From Adiantum capillus-veneris (lineage: Eukaryota > Streptophyta > Polypodiopsida > Polypodiales > Pteridaceae), in assembly GCA_014529385.2 (NCBI GenBank), contig CM043953.1, positions 66,133,872 through 66,197,871 of the forward strand: DNA of 64,000 nucleotides. Direction: 5' to 3'. The translations under genes and the position numbers were made by a program. The number at the start of each line of letters is the position of its first letter. Within the stretch, counting starts at the first letter, position 1. This document shows positions 13,508 through 25,514 of this stretch, piece after piece. The notes below the pieces were generated by a model. It was not told the origin of the DNA. It made no database searches and worked only from the letters and a program-made list of their open reading frames with translations.

Positions 13508-15849
13508 AACTACAAAAGTTAAATACTATGTTGAGAAGAACAAATTTATGACAAAAATCTTAGGGAAATTTTGGTAGAGTTTCCCTTGTAATTGGAGCAA
13601 AATCTCAACTAAAAATGAAAGAAAATGATCTCAAAATCAGAGACTAATACTTTAAAAGTATGAACAACTCATTGTGCATATAAACTGACCGAAATAGACC
13701 ATCGACATAGTGTCAAAATCATATAGTCCTCTCTATACATAACCTATGCCCAGTCCTCAAAAAATAAATGCTCCAATAAACCTGTATCATTGAAGGATCT
13801 CAACATTTGAGAATCCCCCCACCTCAATAAAACCTCACCAAAGGCTCAATAGACTAGACTATGGTTAAGCTCAACAATGAACAAGCACAAAAAAGTGCCA
13901 AATAATGCAAGAGTAGTGTCCAATCCTTGCAGGGATGCCTCTAAACCAATATGCATATTTCCAATGGAAACATGTATGTGTATCCATCAATACATGTAAG
14001 CTAATAGATTGAAGTTGACTATGGTTTTAACAAAGTACAGACTCAATCTCTCAAAGATAGCACACATGGTATACATATGGACAAAGGACGCATACAAACA
14101 ATCAAAGAATATATAAAAAAGCACCGTAAGAATCCAAATTGCAAAAATATATGAATGGAGAAAAAACAATCTTTAAACTAGTGTTTGATGTTGAATCAGG
14201 GTGTGATCCTCCGAGAAGACCCACGTATACTTTAAAAAATAACGGGACTCCACCTATGTATCAATATCAAAAGACTCCTCATCAACCAAGTCCAAATTCT
14301 CCAGTCAAGAGTTGCTTTGTGTGCGTGTTGCTGTATTAAACTTAATACATATACACAAAAGAACATAACGTTCAAAAGACAACTCACTTTAGATAATTGG
14401 ACAAAGATTTGTACAAAAATTTCTCGCCCTTAGATTCATTTTTGTACAATATAATAAGAATGAGGCATCATTTCAATGATCCTATACTAAAGAAATAGAT
14501 CTTGGAGGTCATCTAGGTTAAATTAGCAGGGATCTTCAAAGTCGGACATCGGCTAAGCCAAAATACTTTTAAGTAAAGATAGCATTCTCACCTCCATCCA
14601 TAGCAATTTCAGAAGCTACAACAGGTTCTAATTTTTTACAATTTTCCAGGCCATAATCTCGACCCGCCAACTTGCCAAGCCCAACTGTTGAAGGCTAAAT
14701 ATTGCATTAGTAAGAATTAACTATGAAAGAGTTTTAGAAATCAAATTTCGGGTAAATCATCAACTAAATGACCAATGTTTAGCTGCTAAGTGACATAATA
14801 TGTAAGTAAGCAAGCCCACACATTTTTTGCCATCAAGTCAACAATTTTAGTAAGTTAAGAGAGAGGGTCAAGAAACCCATCTTAAAATCATATTGAGCCA
14901 TTATGCTGAAAATTACCATAAGTAACATATATCTCAGCCAATGCCAAAGGAGTTGTATGAATTGAAGATCAATAGGCTCATGTATTTAAGTCTGAAACCT
15001 TTAAAAAATAATAGATGCTAAGTGCAACACCATTCATAAATTAGTCACAATCTAGCCAGTTGTCCGAGAACTATTAATTTACATCTTGTGTTCCCAATCA
15101 ACATTCATAAATATTTCCATCTCCTATAGACCATCACTCAAAAAGTTGTTTTCCTTCAATCTATTAAGCATTGTTTATACTTAGCCTCAAAGCATGGAAA
15201 AAACTAGTTATACAACCATGAAATAATAGTAATTTCAGCATGTCCTCCCGAGATAAGCATCCATTTCAATTAAAGGTCAGGTTTCTCAAGTATTTCAAGA
15301 CATAGTCAAATTATTTCAACAAATTTTTGCTCTATGAGGAAACATAACTTATCTATGGGGGTGGTTTTAAGATTAGTGTTATATTTATTATGAACAAAAA
15401 TGACTAAGCTATCCTCATCCAAAGTTAAAACACAAAAAAATCATGCCAAAAGAGCATAACCATATGCATACCATTTTAGATCAGATAATCCATCAATGCT
15501 CGCATAGAAAAATATAAAAGTACATGCTAAAGGTCTCTAAAAGCCAAAATTCTAGCAAAAATAACATCAGTATATCATTTTAATCTCCTTCCTAATCATT
15601 TGAGGCCAAGGTGTAGGGAGAAGGTAAATCCATCTAGGAGTAGAATACCCATTACATAGCAATAAAGTACTGCCATAGTCAATATTTAAACTTCATTTAA
15701 ACAAAAAAAAGCCAATAACAATTGACTTAAGTATAGTTCCATGCCACGAGTATAAATACTAAACCCCAAGTATAGCACAACCCATATTGGTATGTCCCAA
15801 CCATCAATTATATCCAAGCCAAAATCACCAGTACATTAAACAATTTCCA
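13508..15849. other. AT-rich non-coding stretch
   Basis: No supported gene. The first few hundred bases would be the leader of the minus-strand copia relic, but I could not find its LTR or a primer-binding site. Confidence 0.4.
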
Positions 15850-16066
15850 AATTTTTATGCATGATCAAAGCATCATGTCATCACTCTAAAGCATAATCCA
15901 CAATGCCTATTCTATATGCAAGCATAAACAGTTCAAATAAACAAGTGGTGCAACAAATTTTTAAGTATGAACAAAGCATCATGTCATCACTCTGAAGCAT
16001 AATCCACAATGTCTATTCTAATATACAAGCATAAACAATTCAAATAAACAAGTGGTGAAACAAATT
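15850..16066. repeat. Tandem duplication, ~107-bp unit
   Basis: Two head-to-tail copies (about 15850-15956 and 15957-16066) share the string catcatgtcatcactct and end in aacaagtggtg. A few substitutions and small indels separate them. No coding content. Confidence 0.85.
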
Positions 16067-18544
16067 CCCTCAAAGGTGAGAGTATTTTCCATAGTCAAGA
16101 TGCTATCAGAATCATTAAAAGACAGCTCCAGGTTATCAAGATTAATTGCAAAGGTAAAAGTTAGCAAAAAAAGAACCAGAGAAGCATGTCGAATGCTTGC
16201 TTGCACATCAGTAAGACAACACAATGACCCTCACATTTTTTCTTGAAAAACAATACTTAGTAATCACATATGCCCATCTAATTAAGGGAGGTAAGAGTCC
16301 CTCACCATATATATAGGGAGTGCTATGGTGAAAGCAAGGGTGTCAACTTTCACAAATCTCAAAACTCACATCATATCCGGCAAGCCAACTACAAAATTCC
16401 TGCTCCAGTTGAGTATGCTTCAACTAAGGGTACAATAATCCAAAAATGTAAATCAATTGCCTTGAAGATTAATAGAAAACTTTAGAGGACTAGAGATAGA
16501 CCTAGCATCAGTTCAGTAGGGAAAAGGAGAATGGAATGTGAGAGCTCGAGGATGGTAGAGATCTAGAGGAGAAACTCATCATGCTTGGGTGCACGCATCA
16601 GATTTGCGAGTCAAGAGCTATTGAACAAGCCTTGCAGGGTAATAACTGTGGGAGTCTTGAATGTTGAAAGGGTGAGGAAGACCCAGCTCGCGGCATGCCA
16701 AGGAAAAATCCTTGAAGTGAAAAAAAGTGAAATTTTTAAAGGAAAATAGGTTTGTAATACAATAGTGCACCCAAAGTGTGTCAACCACAGAAGATGGCAC
16801 AAGCAAGTATGGATGAGCTAGCAGGTGCATGACATAGGGCTGGAGCAGGTACAAAGGTCTTGAGCAGACATGTGGCAGGAGATGTGTATGTCTAATGAGG
16901 TTCTATAAGCCAAAAGGGCTTTATGAGCCAAATGGGATAGTAGGCAAAGAAGGGTCATAATGTAGATTTTTTAATTGGGAATGAAGTGCTTGAAGTGCTG
17001 AGGAAGCTGGTCTAGACGGCTAATCAAACGGAGCTATGGATTACAAGATATGATGGTTTGAGCCTGGAGTGCATGCAGATTCGAGATGGGCAAGGTAGGT
17101 GATGACAGGTGATCAAAGCTAGTTTCATCAGATAGATGTGTAAGCTTGTGATGTGGAGTGTTTTGGTCTTTTCAGATCGACAATTGGAGTCTTGGATGTC
17201 AAGAAATTGCCAGTTGAGGTTTTGTTAGGGGACGATTTTGAACCGGTTTGATTGCTTTGCAGAGCATATTATTTGGGAGCTTTTGGGCCTTGACCAGGTT
17301 CAAAAATGTGGTATGTAGATTATGGAGTTATAAAGAAGTAGCACACATCAAACGGAGTTGTGAAGGCCAAGATCTTGTTTGGTGTGTTTCAACATGTGTG
17401 TGTGTGTGTGTGTGTGGTCGTGTGCAAATGGTGGTTTTCCTGTGAGTTGTGTTAGGTTTGAAGGTGAAATCTAGTGGATTGGGGTGCTATGTATATCTTG
17501 GGCTATAGAGAGGTGCTTGTTTGTGTTTTGGGTGTGCTCCCCTTTCCAATGGTAGGTGACGTGCAAGGGTTAAGTCCCACAAAGGGGGTAAAAAGCATCA
17601 CCAACTATTCACCATGCCAAGGCAACTAAGGCAACAATCCAATACATAGGTTCCATGGCCACCTTATAAAGAAAATGGCTGATATATTTCTTCACCAACT
17701 ATAAAAACCATAATGGGAGTATCCCACCAAGATGCTAGGTAAAGAATCAAGGTAATCACCCATAAGACAATATAACCATCAACAACATTATGCATAGCAT
17801 AAGCTACTTTCATCCATTGAGGGAAGTGCAATTAAATGCATGGTAATCATCCACAAGAAAATATAACCATCAACTCAGTCATGCCTAGTATGAGATAATC
17901 ACTATATACAACTAAAAGCTAGCTAGTTGTAGCACCTTCCTAGCAAAAGTCAAATGCCAGAAAACTAAGATTGACCAAGAAAATGATTTCAAATCAAAGA
18001 AACCACGGGTCCTAAAATGATCACAACATCCAAATTCCCCTTCAACCTAAGGTAAAAAGTACAAGGTGATTCCACAAGGCAATATAATTATCAACTCAAA
18101 TAAGCATAGCATAAGCCAGATTCACCCCATAGTCTAACCTCAAGGTATCAAGCAGAGGGTATATGTGTACAATCCCACACAACCAAGACCCAAGTGGAGG
18201 GACAAAATGTGTTCAAGTGAATCTAAAAAATGTCCGGACTCACCATTGAGACAACTGAAAGGTATATCTTATTAGTAGTCATCCTCATGACAATATAATC
18301 ATCAACTACATTAAGCTCAACATAAGCTGGATTCTCCTGTTGAGGACAACACAAGGTAGCTATGCATGGTGTTTACCCACAAAATAAATGGAAAGCATAG
18401 ACAAGCCCATTTTCTCAAGCATCATGGGTTGTCATGTCCAAGCAAGCCTTAGGTCAAGCTAGGTAAAGATTTTAGCATTAGCTAGCAAGTGGGTCCTAGT
18501 TTAATAGAGGTAATATATAAATAAATATATATATATAGTGTGTT

Positions 18545-18638
<94 letters not shown>

Positions 18639-20104
18639 ACACAAACATACACTCTCTCAGCTCTCTATGAGTATGCATCTACCAATGCTAAGAGCTTGTC
18701 TCTACCTCTTGGTCGGATGATGTATAGGCTCATCCAAGCTTCAAAATAACTATTTTTAATGTGTTGTTTAGATGGAGATTTTGAGGGAAAAATGACTTCA
18801 AAAGGGGGTCAACTAGGAGGAGTGAGTGGGGTACAATGTTGGGTGTAGGATGTCACCTCAAAATTTCTAGGAGTAGAGAAACACAATAGGAGTGCAATTG
18901 GACTTCACTAGCTCATCATATCTTAGGAGTATAGGCTATCATATCTTAGGAGTATAGGCTACAAGACTTTGTGCCACCCGTTTGTAAGTCATCATTTTAA
19001 TTTAGATTCAATGGTGGCACATGCTACATTAGTATTTGTTTAGATTTTAGACATGTCTTGTAGGAGCATGAGGTGGGTCATCCTTTGATACGTCAAGAGG
19101 AAAAATAAAAATACTAGCACAAGTTAATTGCACCCTTGGAGTATACGTATTTACTTATAGATTACTTTTCACAAAAGGGTAATTTAGAAGCTACTACTAC
19201 TATACATTGTGACAAAAGGGTGTGCTAAATTATCCCATTGATGGGCTTCACTCTTGGTTTCCATACATGCATTCACTGTTGAGAGCACTCTAGAGATCCG
19301 CATTGCCTAGCACTGACTAATGGATGGACATGTTTTCATTCTGGCTCAATCCTAGCACTCTTAAAAAGATGAATATTTCCAAATGCCAATATGAATACCC
19401 CTTTTAGTCAATTTTCCTCATTTAATAATTACCAAATTGTAAAAATATATGGAGCTCTTTGCAATTTTAAATTTCCCACTTCCTTTTGATGTGAGTGTAA
19501 TACCCATGGAAACTGATCCTATAGGTCACATTTGAGAATCCTTAGGTATATAAGTCATTGTAATAGAAAGTAGGATGAAGTTGAGAAGCAAAAGAGCTAT
19601 TTTGTAATCAACATTTCAATCATTCTAGCGATCTAAATTGAATTTTGTCCAGTGCATTGTGTTTTCCTGGTCTCGTTTTATCTCTTGAGTATATTCATTG
19701 TTAGTTTGTGGTGAAGGTTTACACCTACACTCTGTGAGTCTTAATTTGTTTCTTAGGTGTTATTTTCAAGTTAAAATGCTAATATGTTGATAGGAGACTA
19801 ATTCTAAACCTTGCGGGAAGCTATTAGGCTATTTTTCTTCATATTTTGATGACCTATGGAACAATGGATTGTGATTTGTGATGCCTTCCAAATTAGGTTT
19901 TCATTCTCCAAAACTATTCTTATAGCCCTAGCCTATGGTCTCCTTGATTTTCTAAGCATTTTGAGCTCATTTAGTTGAGAAAACATCAAGTAATTAGCTG
20001 TGTAGATTGACACTATGCTTGGATGATTGATAGTTGATTGTTGATTTGGGATTTCTCTTCTATGTATCTTCTAGCAGATGTTTAATCTGTCATAATTGAC
20101 AACC
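16067..20104. other. Non-coding stretch with two microsatellites
   Basis: No supported gene. A GT run lies at 17397-17416. A compound GT-then-GA run lies at 18539-18635. The phrase tatcttaggagtataggct is directly doubled at about 18919-18960. The rest is AT-rich with no element ends I could define. Confidence 0.5.
18539..18635. repeat. Compound GT/GA microsatellite
   Basis: A GT run of about 40 bases passes into a GA run of about 57 bases interrupted once by an extra A. The same GT-to-GA order recurs at 27115-27201 and 32246-32428. Confidence 0.95.
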
Positions 20105-20479
20105 CAATGCATCTCTATACCCCATCTAGATTGCTTCCATGTATTGACATTGAGTGTGTTGGTGCTAGATAGCTATGCTATAGGCATCTATCATGGTAAT
20201 CCACTCACAATGAAGTATAGGTACTGACAAGACAAATAAGATTCTTAAACCTTTCTTACTTGGTGAAATTAGAGCATGTACAACAAGGCTCAATGCATAT
20301 CTATGCCCCATCCAGATCGCTTCCATGAGTATTGACATTGAGCATTTTGGTGATAGATAGCTATGCTATAGGTGTCTATGATGGAAATCCACTCACAATG
20401 AAGTACAGGTGCTTGCAATACAAATAAGTGTTTTAAGCTTTTCTTAGTCGGTGAAATGAGAGCATGTGCAACAAGGCTC
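20105..20479. repeat. Tandem duplication, ~187-bp unit
   Basis: Copy 1 (20105-20290) and copy 2 (20291-20479) share tagctatgctatagg, atccactcacaatgaagta and the end caacaaggctca. They differ by scattered substitutions and small indels, so the duplication is old. No coding content. Confidence 0.85.
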
Positions 20480-21083
20480 ATCCTTGATGTGCACCTCATA
20501 TACCCCCACATGTTCATCTTCTGCATGTAACTCCACTGTGAATACTTCATGTATGTACTTTAAGATGCATTTCTCTTCACTCACCTTGGCCTTGAAAATA
20601 ATAGCCAAACCAATTTTCTTCGCTGCCTCTACTAAAATAGAAGAGCACTATTCGAATGTATTGCCATTCCCTTAATATTGAACCACTACTACCTAACTTT
20701 GTTGAAGTGGAAAAGGAATCAACTCCACCTCTTGGAGGAGTAAGCGTTGTAGTTGTTTCCATTTGAGCCAAACATGAGAGGTAGTTACAAAGAAGTTGCA
20801 GTGACCATAGAACAAGTGACAAGTATTTTGTAAAATCATCCTCTATGGAGACAAAAATGGCTAGAGAAGAGAAATGTTGACAAAACAATCTAAAAAGAGG
20901 CTCCATATCACATTTGAACTGACCCAACCTATTTCTCAATATCTAGAAAAAGATCATGCAAGGAATTTGCTACATGGAGGGATTGTTGCAACAACAACTG
21001 AGTAGTCACCTAGAGAAGATACTGCCATTGGAAACTTATATGTTGCAATAACTGAAGGCCGCCATCACTTTGCTTAGACACGT

Positions 21084-21338
21084 CCTATCAAATGCTATGT
21101 AAGATTGCAAAAATGATCATAACAACAATTCAAGTCTTTAATGATGTAGAGCAGGAGGGCCACCCTTGGATTGTTTTTGTTGAGGGGAGAAAAGGATTGT
21201 GCTCCAAAATGTCCCAAACATAGCCTATCAAATGCTATGTAACATTGCAAAAATGATTATGACAAAATTCAAGATTTAATGATGTAGAGCAAGCCATCCT
21301 TAAACTGCTTCTATTGAGGGAAGGAAAGGATTGTGCTG
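21084..21338. repeat. Tandem duplication, ~140-bp spacing
   Basis: Two diverged copies begin cctatcaaatgctatgtaa (21084 and 21224) and end aaggattgtgct. They lie immediately left of the copia LTR. No coding content. Confidence 0.8.
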
Positions 21339-21351
21339 AAACCTCATAAAC

Positions 21352-21552
21352 TGTTGGAATTAGGGTTGCAATAAAACAGACACAGCTTGGAGAAGACAAA
21401 GGAATATCAAGGCACACAACATGGAGTGTTTTACTTAGTGTGCAACGGAAAGATTAGATAGCCCTAGAGTGATGGGCGTATATACAATGCATAGGGGAAA
21501 ACCTCCTAGTGGGGGCAATAATGCCACGGAGTTCCTAAGTGTGTTCACAACA
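21352..21552 (-). repeat. Copia 3' LTR, minus orientation (201 bp)
   Basis: On the minus strand the block starts TGTTGTGAAC at 21552 and ends CTAATTCCAACA at 21352, giving the TGTTG...CAACA termini typical of copia LTRs. A purine-rich tract (ccatgggggatt on the minus strand, near 21585) precedes it, and copia RNase H coding precedes that. These agree on a 3' LTR. The 5' part of the element is absent. Confidence 0.75.
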
Positions 21553-21639
21553 TCACTACCACATGTATATGGTAAAAAATCCCCCATGGGAGTATGCGGT
21601 GAATGAGAGCTGGCACATAGAGTAGAGGGAAGTGACATG

Positions 21640-21800
21640 CCCTGAGGACATGATCAGTCCACAAAGGGGAGTAAGCCCAAATCTTGGCGAAAAGCTTCAA
21701 ACGTCTCACGAAACAATGTCCTTTCTGAAAAGATCTGCAAGCTTGTCCTGTGTTGGCACATAAGCCAAGCTGATCTCTCCTACTCAGAGCCTCTCCAAAG
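21640..21800 (-). pseudogene. Copia RNase H C-terminal end, truncated
   Basis: On the minus strand from about 21795 the sequence reads GEISLAYVPTQDKLADLF, the conserved end of Ty1/copia RNase H (usual form I-L-YVPT-Q-ADIFTK). Frameshifts and a stop follow, then LTPLCGLIMSSGH. RNase H would remove the RNA template during reverse transcription. The coding is cut off at about 21800, where gypsy-type gag on the opposite strand begins, so the junction is a breakpoint between two elements. Confidence 0.7.
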
Positions 21801-21823
21801 CCCAACGAGAGGAAGGAGAGTCA

Positions 21824-23860
21824 GTGAGAGACGTTATAAGTCGCTTGAAGCATTTGAACTCTCGTTGTAATCCAAATGAGCGCTTCAACAATAACCAATT
21901 TCTTGATAGATTCATTAGGGGATTACGACATGAGGATATCTACAATGGCCTAGTCATTAGAGGTATCACCACTTGGGAAGCAGTCACCACCAATGCGATC
22001 CAATTGGAGGATAATTTAATGATTCAAGGAGAAAGAGTGTCTGGTAAGCCTAAATCTATTAGCTCGCAAGCATCAGGGCATCAGCCAATGACCCTAAAGC
22101 CTATTGCTAAGGAGCCAAAGATATCTGAGATGACTTCAGCAGATCTCACCAAGGCTATTCAAGAGAGTCTTAGAGACAATCGTGCTCCACAAAACAATCA
22201 TATGTATCCAAGAAGGGAGCAACAATGGTGCTCAGTATGCTATGGACCGCAGAGTACCAGTGAATGCCCTACGTTTAGGGTAAAATTCAATTGTAACTGC
22301 AATGCATGTGGAAGGTATGGTCATCAAGCTAAGGATTGCATAGTATTTAAGCGTGTGATGGCCAATAGACCAACCTTAGCATGGACAGACACACCTCGAG
22401 TGCCTGCATTGATGCCGGCCCCACCTCTTGAACAAACAGCACAACACATGGTCCCTAGGGCCCAAAATGTTGTTCAAACAACACCCTTACCACCTCCAGT
22501 GCTAGGACCACAACCACCACATTCGAGAATCACTTCTGTGAATCAAGTGGGTTGTGAGTCATCTATTTCTTGTTTGGAAGGCCATGAGGAAGATATAGAT
22601 CCTAATATCGCCTATGGGATGGATGTGCTTGAAGAAAGTCCACAATACTACATGGAGGACTATTGGGGACAAGTCAAACATGTATATCAAGTAGCTGCTC
22701 TTGCGGCAAGAGGCCAAAATATCAATTACACCGCTAAGAGACCACCTCTTCAATGCTATGAGTGTGGAGGTCCACATCGTGTAGCCGAGTGTCCTATTAG
22801 GCTACAAAAGAACGCCACACTAATGCAAACCAATCAAGCGAGAAGGTCTACAATGCCGATACTCATGTGTAATCGATGTGGCATAGATCATTTGATTGCC
22901 CAATGTCCAAATAATCCAAATGCACCGAAGATCACGCCATTAAACTTGATTGAAGTTACCGAGGAGCCATCACTAAGTACACCCGTGGTAGCATTAAACG
23001 TACTCACACCATCGATGCTCCAAAAACAAAATTATATTCTTGAGGAAAGCGACACGGCATCAATTTCCCAATCTCAGAAAAAGAAGAAAACACGAAGAAA
23101 GAGATCGCAAAAAGCAGCGAAGTCAGACCCCATTTCAAAGACCAACATAGGGACTGGTGACGACCCCGTATATATGAACGACGCTGAAGAAGATTCTGAT
23201 TCAGGTGAAACCATGGAGACCAAAACGACCACTAACATAGAAACCAACAAGGAAGATCTTCATGAGCCACAATGGCCAGGATCCAAAAAGAAGATAGGAA
23301 CTTACCCAAACCCTACAGAGGAGATTGAGCGAGTCAAACAATTAAGGAGTTTGGTAGAAGATACCCAAAGGGATCTAGAACCAGCACCTAGGAAGATCCA
23401 GATTACAGACACCATGTTCCCTACGCAACAACAACCTCACCAAGACCATAGACCCTTAGCCATACCTAGTGTCATCCAAGAAGAAAGTGACTTAAAGTCA
23501 TGGGAAAGTGGGCGTAGTCACTTCTTGATGGAAAGAATGTTTACAGAGGGACTACCTGATCCTATCGAAGAAATAGAGATCCCATCTTCCCCACATCAAG
23601 GTACTGAAGTCCAAAAGGTGTCGTTAAACATTGCCAAATTGATGGATTTCATGTCTTCAGAAGTTAGAACCACCATCATATCCAAACTATATAAAGACCC
23701 CGAGCTAGTCTCAGCTCTTCAAGCCTTCCTCAATGGAGAACTGAAGTTTGGGCTACCACAATTTTCACAGATGGATGGAGCTGGGGAGATGCCAATAGAG
23801 GACAATACTTTGAGGGTGATGAATCCAATGCGACTATACCAATCACTACTAAGGGATTAA
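21824..23860 (+). CDS. Retrotransposon gag with four CCHC-type knuckles (5'-truncated)
   Basis: A 678-residue open frame with no interruption. Residues 1-70 look like the end of a capsid domain. Knuckle 2 (residues 159-172) is a perfect C-x2-C-x4-H-x4-C. Knuckles 3 (311-323) and 4 (349-361) have C-x2-C-x3-H-x4-C, one residue short. A first copy at 136-148 has the same spacing but glutamine instead of histidine. Between them is a proline-rich linker; residues 400-520 are Lys/Arg and acid rich. Such proteins package element RNA in virus-like particles. The frame is open leftward past 21824 (a GTG) to the copia junction, so the true start is missing. Protease follows in a different frame. Confidence 0.85.
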   Translation: MRDVISRLKHLNSRCNPNERFNNNQFLDRFIRGLRHEDIYNGLVIRGITTWEAVTTNAIQLEDNLMIQGERVSGKPKSISSQASGHQPMTLKPIAKEPKISEMTSADLTKAIQESLRDNRAPQNNHMYPRREQQWCSVCYGPQSTSECPTFRVKFNCNCNACGRYGHQAKDCIVFKRVMANRPTLAWTDTPRVPALMPAPPLEQTAQHMVPRAQNVVQTTPLPPPVLGPQPPHSRITSVNQVGCESSISCLEGHEEDIDPNIAYGMDVLEESPQYYMEDYWGQVKHVYQVAALAARGQNINYTAKRPPLQCYECGGPHRVAECPIRLQKNATLMQTNQARRSTMPILMCNRCGIDHLIAQCPNNPNAPKITPLNLIEVTEEPSLSTPVVALNVLTPSMLQKQNYILEESDTASISQSQKKKKTRRKRSQKAAKSDPISKTNIGTGDDPVYMNDAEEDSDSGETMETKTTTNIETNKEDLHEPQWPGSKKKIGTYPNPTEEIERVKQLRSLVEDTQRDLEPAPRKIQITDTMFPTQQQPHQDHRPLAIPSVIQEESDLKSWESGRSHFLMERMFTEGLPDPIEEIEIPSSPHQGTEVQKVSLNIAKLMDFMSSEVRTTIISKLYKDPELVSALQAFLNGELKFGLPQFSQMDGAGEMPIEDNTLRVMNPMRLYQSLLRD

Positions 23861-25170
23861 CTGGGAAGGGAATCCTTGATGGTGGCGCTGGGGTTAGCAT
23901 TGTGACTAAAAATTGTTGGGAAACTATGGGAATATCTCACCTTGCGACCACAACCATAGTAGTGAAGATGGCCAATGGGTCTATTGTTAAACCTATTGGG
24001 ATGCTAGAAGATCTCAAGATCAGGGTCTTTGGACATAAAATAAGGATTAACTTTATTGTTATGGATTTCTCCAAACACACTATGGCATCGGAGATGATCT
24101 TAGGACGTCCTTTCATGAGGGAAGCAAAAATGGTGCATGACTGGTCTAAAAACCATGTCTACTTGCAGTTCCAAGATTTTGTCATTCGAGTGGATCTTGT
24201 GACGGGTCGAGCACATCCTCTAGGAAACAGGTTTATAATTGATCATAGATCTGACACCACAGTTCACTCGGCCCCATTGCAATATTGTTACACGTGTAAA
24301 GAGGACATTGATGTTGGGGAAGATTCTCCTTATATGGATGTACTACCTGGGATGACTGAGTCGAACAATGTGGATTGGGTCCACCTAGCAGCAACCATAG
24401 ACACTTGGGGAAATAGAGGGACAACCTGGGTAACACCTGAGGGGGATGAAATGCATGTACCCTTGAATATGCTACAAGCAATGCATATAGCTTCTGACAA
24501 GACTCATCCTAATAAAACAAAGAAAACATACAAGTGGGTCCCTAAAGCTTCTTTAGCGACCATGGCTAGTGCTAAAAAACAGAAGCCTTGTAAGAAACGT
24601 TCCACTCGCTCCAAGAAATGTAAGAAAACGTGGCGCTGGAGTCCTAAACGACTATTGAAAGCCCAAGGCTACTATAAAGGAAATGATCAAATCTGGGTGT
24701 CAAAACGTAAATTGTGTTCTTATCTGTCACCTGACCCATGTGAGCCCAATCCCGTAGCTCCAAAACGAATTGACGATTGTGGAAATAAAAAAATCACAGA
24801 ATGTTACACACCCGCTCCAGAGCTAGTTTGGGTACCGAAGAAAGAACGATTTGTTCCACCTAGCTTAGGAAGGGGGGAGTCCCATGAAGCTTCTAGCTCC
24901 TTATGTAATGCATCCATAGAGGTAAAAGATTCTCCACAGTCTCCACCTACAATAGTGGACCTCCATGAATCTACAAAGGAATCCACACCTCCCACTGTTC
25001 AAGAATCACCTGATGAACCACTTCAAGTTCGATTCTGGGAGAGTACCTTACCACCCTTGCAACTCGACGATGCACCTAAGGTAATAGAAAACTACTGGCA
25101 AAAATCCTCACCTATTATCGACTGGAACAATTGGTTTCAAAGGGTGATGAGCACATTTCAAATAGTATGA
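23665..25170 (+). CDS. Retropepsin-like protease plus basic W-x-P-K repeat tail, no RT
   Basis: This frame is -1 relative to gag and opens at about 23668, overlapping gag until its stop at 23860; a -1 ribosomal shift would join them. The active site is DGGAGVSI at 23878-23901, then a flap-like segment and ILGRPFM, the usual protease end. After this comes no reverse transcriptase but a ~300-residue tail rich in Lys and Trp, with four W-x-P-K-like units (YKWVPK at 24535, WRWSPK at 24637, IWVSK at 24694, LVWVPK at 24829), then an acidic, proline-rich end with NWFQRV. It stops at 25170 just before a polypurine tract. The tail's role is unknown. The track start at 23902 is a GTG inside the protease. 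Confidence 0.8.
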
Positions 25171-25178
25171 CCTACCCA

Positions 25179-25420
25179 AGGAAGGGGGGAGTGTTTGCTG
25201 ACAGTCATCATTCACTTACTTCCCTCTCAACCTTCCTCCCTGACCTCTTAATTTCCGATCTTAGGGAATGTACATATAAAGCCTTATACTCACAAAAAAT
25301 AAAATAAAAATAAAGAGCAAGAGCAATTAGCAAACGAGTATACACAACAAAAGTCAAAACATTGACCCAGACCTACACATTCACATCCGGTACATTGAAA
25401 CAGAAACCTATGCCATAAAA
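25179..25420 (+). repeat. Polypurine tract and probable LTR start of the gag-protease element
   Basis: aaggaagggggg at about 25179-25190 comes nine bases after the protease stop and is followed by TGTTTGCTGACAG. A TATA-type motif (catataaagcc) occurs near 25272. This is what the 3' LTR of an element ending with the protease frame would look like, meaning that RT and integrase are absent by construction and not merely deleted here. I could not find the second copy of this LTR. Confidence 0.45.
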
Positions 25421-25514
25421 CACCTTTGATCCTCATCACTCGAGTGATGGAGGGTAGGTAGAATTAGTACTATAGGAGTGTTTCTGTTTTAGAGTTGAGT
25501 GATTACCAAAGTTC

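Noticed and set aside
23902-23904. GTG at 23902 as the start of the protease frame
   Set aside because: The protease active site DGGA lies upstream of it in the same frame, which is open back to about 23668.
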